This document shows, in pieces, positions 61,056 to 64,000 of a DNA stretch of 64,000 bases. Origin of the DNA: Sporobacter sp038405045 (lineage in GTDB: Bacteria; Bacillota; Clostridia; Oscillospirales; Oscillospiraceae). Under the pieces are notes generated by a model. It was not told where the DNA came from. It did no database searches and saw only the letters and a list, made by a program, of their open reading frames with translations. The position numbers and the translations under genes were made by a program. Location: contig JBBZIV010000002.1 of NCBI GenBank assembly GCA_038405045.1, positions 62,001-126,000 of the forward strand, written 5' to 3'. Within the stretch, counting starts at the first letter, position 1. Each line of letters begins with the position of its first letter.

Positions 61056-61630
61056 GACAGCGCATACGTGCCGGGGCACGTCTCTTTAATCGCCTGCTCG
61101 AGCGTCTTGAGATCGACAAATGTCTCCGGCCGCCGCCGCGGGTCACGCAGCAGCGCCGCCGGGTGATAAAGAGCCATGAAGCGTGTGCCGTTTTTGTCAA
61201 ACCACTTCCCATGGTCGCGCGAAATTTTAAAGTCCTCGCCGATTAGGCGATAGGCAGCGATGCGCCCCAGACAGACAACGATTTTCGGCGTGAGCAGCGC
61301 AAATTGCGCGCGCAGGTAATCCATGCACGCGTCCTGCTCCGTGTTCAAGGGGTCGCGGTTTTTCGGCGGGCGGCATTTAACGATGTTGGCGATATAGATG
61401 TTCTTGTGCCGGTCAAGATTGATGATTTTCAGCATGTCGTCCAAGAGCTGGCCCGCCCGCCCGACGAAGGGCTCCCCCTTCAAATCCTCCTGCTCGCCCG
61501 GCCCCTCGCCAACGAACAAAACGTCAGCCTCGCGGCTGCCGACGCCGAAAACAACGTTCGTCCGTGTCTCGTACAGCGCGCATTTTTTGCAGGTCTGGCA
61601 GGCTTTTTCAAGTTCTTCCCACGATGGCAT
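61052..61630 (-). CDS. Family 4 uracil-DNA glycosylase
   Basis: 192-aa iron-sulphur UDG that removes uracil from DNA. Catalytic motif GEGPGEQED (41-49) with the family 4 glutamate-type active loop; motif 3 LYHPAALLRDP; 4Fe-4S ligands C14, C17, C86 and C102 (CQTCKKC, IVKCRPP, ACMDYL). GGAGGG precedes the ATG. Two-gene unit with the GNAT. Confidence 0.93.
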   Translation of the reverse strand: MPSWEELEKACQTCKKCALYETRTNVVFGVGSREADVLFVGEGPGEQEDLKGEPFVGRAGQLLDDMLKIINLDRHKNIYIANIVKCRPPKNRDPLNTEQDACMDYLRAQFALLTPKIVVCLGRIAAYRLIGEDFKISRDHGKWFDKNGTRFMALYHPAALLRDPRRRPETFVDLKTLEQAIKETCPGTYALS

Positions 61631-61713
61631 GAGCTTGTCCCTCCGCTTTTTTGTCTGTTTTCAAAGTATACCGTGTTTCGCCTAAAAAGTCCATGCCGGG
61701 CGGTATTATGTTC

Positions 61714-61742
61714 TTGACTAATGCGCGCATATCTACTATAAT
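61714..61742 (+). promoter_or_regulatory. Promoter of tRNA-Ser
   Basis: TTGACT, 17-bp spacer, TATAAT, about 48 bp before the tRNA 5' end. Confidence 0.8.
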
Positions 61743-61790
61743 AACTAAGCCTGACAGCACCCGCTGCCGGGAATTTACTCAATAATGTAT

Positions 61791-61880
61791 GGAGAAGTCG
61801 CCTAGTCCGGTCGAGGGCGCACGATTGGAAATCGTGTAGGCGTCAAAAGCGTCTCGAGGGTTCGAATCCCTCCTTCTCCG
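61791..61880 (+). tRNA. tRNA-Ser (anticodon GGA)
   Basis: Class II tRNA: acceptor GGAGAAG / CTTCTCC, anticodon stem CACGA / TCGTG around TTGGAAA (GGA), long variable arm TAGGCGTCAAAAGCGTCT, T arm GAGGG TTCGAAT CCCTC, discriminator G. CCA is not encoded. The last 17 bases recur at 62011-62027. Confidence 0.95.
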
Positions 61881-61924
61881 CTGAAAGTTAAGGGCATCCC
61901 GACAGGGGTGCTTTTATCTTTCAG
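61881..61924 (+). terminator. Terminator hairpin of tRNA-Ser
   Basis: Core stem GCATCCC / GGGGTGC (loop GACA) followed by TTTTATC. Outer arms CTGAAAG / CTTTCAG pair too, making one long imperfect hairpin that begins right at the tRNA 3' end. Confidence 0.7.
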
Positions 61925-61968
61925 TGACGAGGGAGACTCGGTGAAAACACCTGCGCGTAAGCGCAGAA

Positions 61969-62027
61969 AGGGTTCGGGGCCCCCACGCGGCTGTCGCCGC
62001 GTGGGGCGTAAATCCCTCCTTCTCCGC
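61969..62027 (+). repeat. Partial tRNA-Ser 3' copy split by a hairpin (att-like remnant)
   Basis: AGGGTTCG (61969-61976) and AATCCCTCCTTCTCCGC (62011-62027) equal, in order, the T-arm and acceptor 3' half of the neighbouring tRNA-Ser (GGGTTCG 61858-61864; AATCC... 61865-61881). In this copy the two pieces are separated by 34 bp holding a perfect 11-bp stem CCCCACGCGGC / GCCGCGTGGGG with loop TGTC. The 5' half of a tRNA is absent. A hairpin-interrupted pseudo-tRNA or an integration-site repeat are both possible. Confidence 0.7.
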
Positions 62028-62035
62028 CATATCAC

Positions 62036-62066
62036 AAAGGCTTGCAGCGTTTTACTGCAAGCCTTT
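62036..62066. terminator. Bidirectional terminator before the DUF2326 gene end
   Basis: 12-bp stem AAAGGCTTGCAG / CTGCAAGCCTTT with loop CGTTTTA. It separates the tRNA-Ser region from the minus-strand DUF2326 gene, whose stop is at 62100. Confidence 0.75.
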
Positions 62067-62099
62067 TGCTATGACGTTTTGGGGCGAACATTTAAAATG

Positions 62100-63860
62100 T
62101 CAGAAGCGTATACCCAAAAGCCCACCTGTATCAGTCGAGTCATCAAGGCGCAAGACTACGCTTTCCATAAACGAGGCTTTAAACTGATCGTCAAACTCCT
62201 TGTCGGGAACAGTGTCGGAGTTCATCAGGCAGATATACTGAAATCCGACCTCTTCGCTTTTCTTCTTCGCGAGTGAAAGGGCAAGTGCTATCTGGCGTTC
62301 ATCGACGCCGTCAAAGATAGTGCTGTCGTGAATCAAGAAATCGGGGTGATGGTTCCTAAACGCGCCAAGCTCAGCTATAAGCATATCATAGCAAAAAACT
62401 TTCATATAGTTGATGCCTTGGCTCTTTGCGCTTCTAATCTCTACACCAAAATCATAGCCGGTGTCTTTAATTTCAATAGTGAGGATACCGGGTTCCTGAT
62501 ACAGAAATTCGGTGTTTTCACGAAATAAGTTTACAGCACGTTCTCTTGTTACTAATCGCTCCGCATAGTCATGGCGAGCGGCAAGTAACAATTCTTGTGT
62601 CTCAATCTTGATTTTGCTTTTACGCTCCTCAATCTGTGATGCAGCCTCTTTTCGCTTTTTGGCATCCTCGTATAGTTGAATGAGTCCCGAATATTTTTCT
62701 TGAAGCTTCGTGTATTCCTCCAATGCGCCATGGGACTCAAGAATTTGTAGAGACTTTGCTCGAATCTCTGTGAGCCGTTCAATCCCATCACGCAACCGCA
62801 TTATCTCACCGCGGAGTTTGGAGATTTCACTCTGCAAGTATTCCCTTCTATTCGAAAGTAGGGCTTTATGAAATTCAATAACTTCGCCAAGCTGAACCTT
62901 AATACTATCTGAAAAAATCACCCCAGCTTCTTCGTATATCTGCTGCAATTCTCCGGTTGATATGTCAGTGATCTCCTCTATCATGCTCTGTTCATAACGA
63001 GACAGAAGCTGCTGCCGAAGCACGAGGGTATTACTAGCAGCATGAATCTCATCTGTCAGTGAGTTCGCCTCGGTCGATATCTCACTATACTGCGGATGGA
63101 CGCGAAAAGTCTCCAGCTGCTTTCGCATATGCTCTGCTTCTGCGCGTCTATTAATAACCTCTGTTTCAAGTTTACCTACATCAAGTGTAAACGTGCCAAT
63201 AACACCTGAAGTTGCCGCCTTTCGATAATCTTCGATCTTCTTCGCTTCCTCTTTTAGCTTTTGAAATCTGGAAGCAAATTCCATGTTCAAATCGAGGAAA
63301 TATGCATTACAAGCCTGTCGGTTGTGAATGGGCTGATTTTTCCAGAACTCAAAAGCATCGCGATATCCGTCAATGTTCCGGCGTACATAGTAGGAAATGA
63401 GTTCGCGAAACGTCGGCATATATTCCGTGCCGTCCTTGGATAGCCCGAAGAAAAGCATCTGTAATTCTTCATTATAGGTAGTTGGGGGGACATACAGGAA
63501 ATGACCGTCTTTATCAATCTTTGTATCCCAACTGAGCTTCGGTGAAAGCTGGTGGATGACAATCTTATTCGGCGTATCTACTGCTCGTTCAATTTCGAAG
63601 TCGAAGCCACCTGCGCTAAATTCAAGTGTAAAGCTCCATCCCTCAAGTTCCTTGGATTTAAAAATTGAGCCTTTGTCAACTCGCGACCCAAGACAAAAAT
63701 GGATGATTTCGACTAATGTCGATTTCCCGGCGCCGTTACGGGTTTTCTTGTGATCATCCTCTTCTCCTTGGCACTGGCGATCTGCAAGGATAATGTTATA
63801 ACCAACATGAAAATCCACACGCTTGAATGTTGGGTGGTTGCTCCTTATCGACTTAAGCAT
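62100..63860 (-). CDS. DUF2326 (PF10088-type) SMC/ABC-like ATPase, probable conflict-system component
   Basis: 586-aa P-loop protein. Residues 1-60: MLKSIRSNHPTFKRVDFHVG, a basic loop, then Walker A NGAGKSTLVEIIHFCLGS. A long central region (about 190-440) is mostly coiled coil (KLKEEAKKIEDYRKA, LQSEISKLRGEIMRLRDGIE). The C-terminal DUF2326 part has the Walker B-like DFLIHDSTIFDGVDERQIALAL (quoted DFLIHDSTIFDGVDERQ). DUF2326 ATPases belong, as I recall, to the ABC-3C class of predicted anti-phage/conflict systems, which also have a middle component and an effector. AT-richer than its neighbours. GAGGTG precedes the ATG, 15 bp after the upstream gene's stop. Confidence 0.85.
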   Translation of the reverse strand: MLKSIRSNHPTFKRVDFHVGYNIILADRQCQGEEDDHKKTRNGAGKSTLVEIIHFCLGSRVDKGSIFKSKELEGWSFTLEFSAGGFDFEIERAVDTPNKIVIHQLSPKLSWDTKIDKDGHFLYVPPTTYNEELQMLFFGLSKDGTEYMPTFRELISYYVRRNIDGYRDAFEFWKNQPIHNRQACNAYFLDLNMEFASRFQKLKEEAKKIEDYRKAATSGVIGTFTLDVGKLETEVINRRAEAEHMRKQLETFRVHPQYSEISTEANSLTDEIHAASNTLVLRQQLLSRYEQSMIEEITDISTGELQQIYEEAGVIFSDSIKVQLGEVIEFHKALLSNRREYLQSEISKLRGEIMRLRDGIERLTEIRAKSLQILESHGALEEYTKLQEKYSGLIQLYEDAKKRKEAASQIEERKSKIKIETQELLLAARHDYAERLVTRERAVNLFRENTEFLYQEPGILTIEIKDTGYDFGVEIRSAKSQGINYMKVFCYDMLIAELGAFRNHHPDFLIHDSTIFDGVDERQIALALSLAKKKSEEVGFQYICLMNSDTVPDKEFDDQFKASFMESVVLRLDDSTDTGGLLGIRF

Positions 63861-63875
63861 TAGCGCACCTCACAA

Positions 63876-64000
63876 TCAGACCGTCTCGAAGTGGGTTTTC
63901 GTTCTTTTTTGTTGATTAAAATGCACATCACCTGCTCCATAGTCCTGCCCATCTTTCGCTAGGTGTGACGATAGGATAAACATAGGGGTAATGATAAACA
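63876..64000 (-). CDS. C-terminal tail of an upstream partner gene (partial, unrecognised)
   Basis: The last 40 codons of a minus-strand gene that continues past the window edge. It reads FIITPMFILSSHLAKDG, then QDYGAGDVHFNQQKRTKTH and ends FETV-stop. The frame stays open to the edge, and the DUF2326 ATG lies 15 bp downstream, so the two are cotranscribed. By position it may be the middle component or effector of the ABC-ATPase system; the sequence is too short to assign. Confidence 0.6.
   Translation of the reverse strand, partial: FIITPMFILSSHLAKDGQDYGAGDVHFNQQKRTKTHFETV

Noticed and set aside
61802..62035. Minus-strand reading frame of 77 codons across tRNA-Ser and the repeat
   Set aside because: Antisense of the tRNA and the hairpin-split repeat; composition is Arg/Pro-rich and it has no independent support as a protein.
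35..63900. CRISPR array or insertion sequence
   Set aside because: No regularly spaced repeats, transposase motifs or terminal inverted repeats were seen anywhere in the window.

Overview
The window looks like a chromosomal segment of an endospore-forming Clostridia-type Firmicute, probably near Oscillospiraceae/Ruminococcaceae. This rests on gene content: yabP-yabQ-divIC-yabR, the spoIIAA-spoIIAB-sigF operon, a SpoIIQ-like M23 protein, gram-positive PolC, a fused single-chain PurL, a T-box leader on valS, and Shine-Dalgarno-led genes using ATG, GTG and TTG starts. Most of it is moderately GC-rich, densely packed core genome. I see no insertion sequence, CRISPR array or prophage.

Layout. 1-4.6 kb: a 5'-truncated acyl-CoA ligase, a SpoVK-like AAA+ ATPase and the yabP-yabQ-divIC-yabR block. 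4.6-10.5 kb: tRNA-Arg, an Fsr-like MFS exporter, a three-part XRE-cupin-acyl-CoA ligase fusion, then wecG/tagA, tmk and 5-formyl-THF cyclo-ligase. 10.5-16.7 kb: a tiny Cys-rich peptide gene, mltG, a U32 protein, and rpmH-rnpA-yidD-yidC-jag-acpP without dnaA or mnmEG. 16.7-28 kb, minus strand: an NlpC/P60 hydrolase, a small unknown, ireB, cdd, purL, an orphan solute-binding lipoprotein, pgeF and secA. 28.3-34.1 kb: tRNA-Thr and tRNA-Tyr, a marR-MFS pair whose transporter carries a 300-residue insert, and an arsR/metal P-type ATPase operon. 34.2-44.5 kb: the pyrH-frr-uppS-cdsA-dxr-rseP-ispG-polC operon. 44.7-51.7 kb: M23 peptidase, glnS, a thioredoxin reductase-like protein plus thioredoxin, T-box and valS. 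51.8-55.7 kb: the spoIIA operon and a DUF2975-XRE-DUF4173 membrane cassette. 55.8-61.6 kb: DUF2461, EamA exporter, pcrA, GNAT and family-4 UDG.

The right end (61.8-64 kb) differs. Next to tRNA-Ser(GGA) lies a partial copy of the tRNA 3' end interrupted by a hairpin. It is followed by an AT-richer DUF2326 ATPase gene and the tail of an upstream partner gene that runs off the window. This resembles the edge of a tRNA-associated accessory island carrying an ABC-ATPase conflict system, and it is the most interesting part of the window.

Genes that work together: YabP/YabQ, SpoVK-like, SpoIIQ-like and SpoIIAA/AB/SigF in sporulation; YidC/YidD, SecA and RseP in membrane protein biogenesis; Dxr, IspG and UppS in isoprenoid and undecaprenyl lipid supply; MltG, PgeF, TagA/WecG and NlpC/P60 in the envelope. 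Several -35/-10 promoters with 17-18 bp spacing and many intrinsic terminators mark the transcription units.
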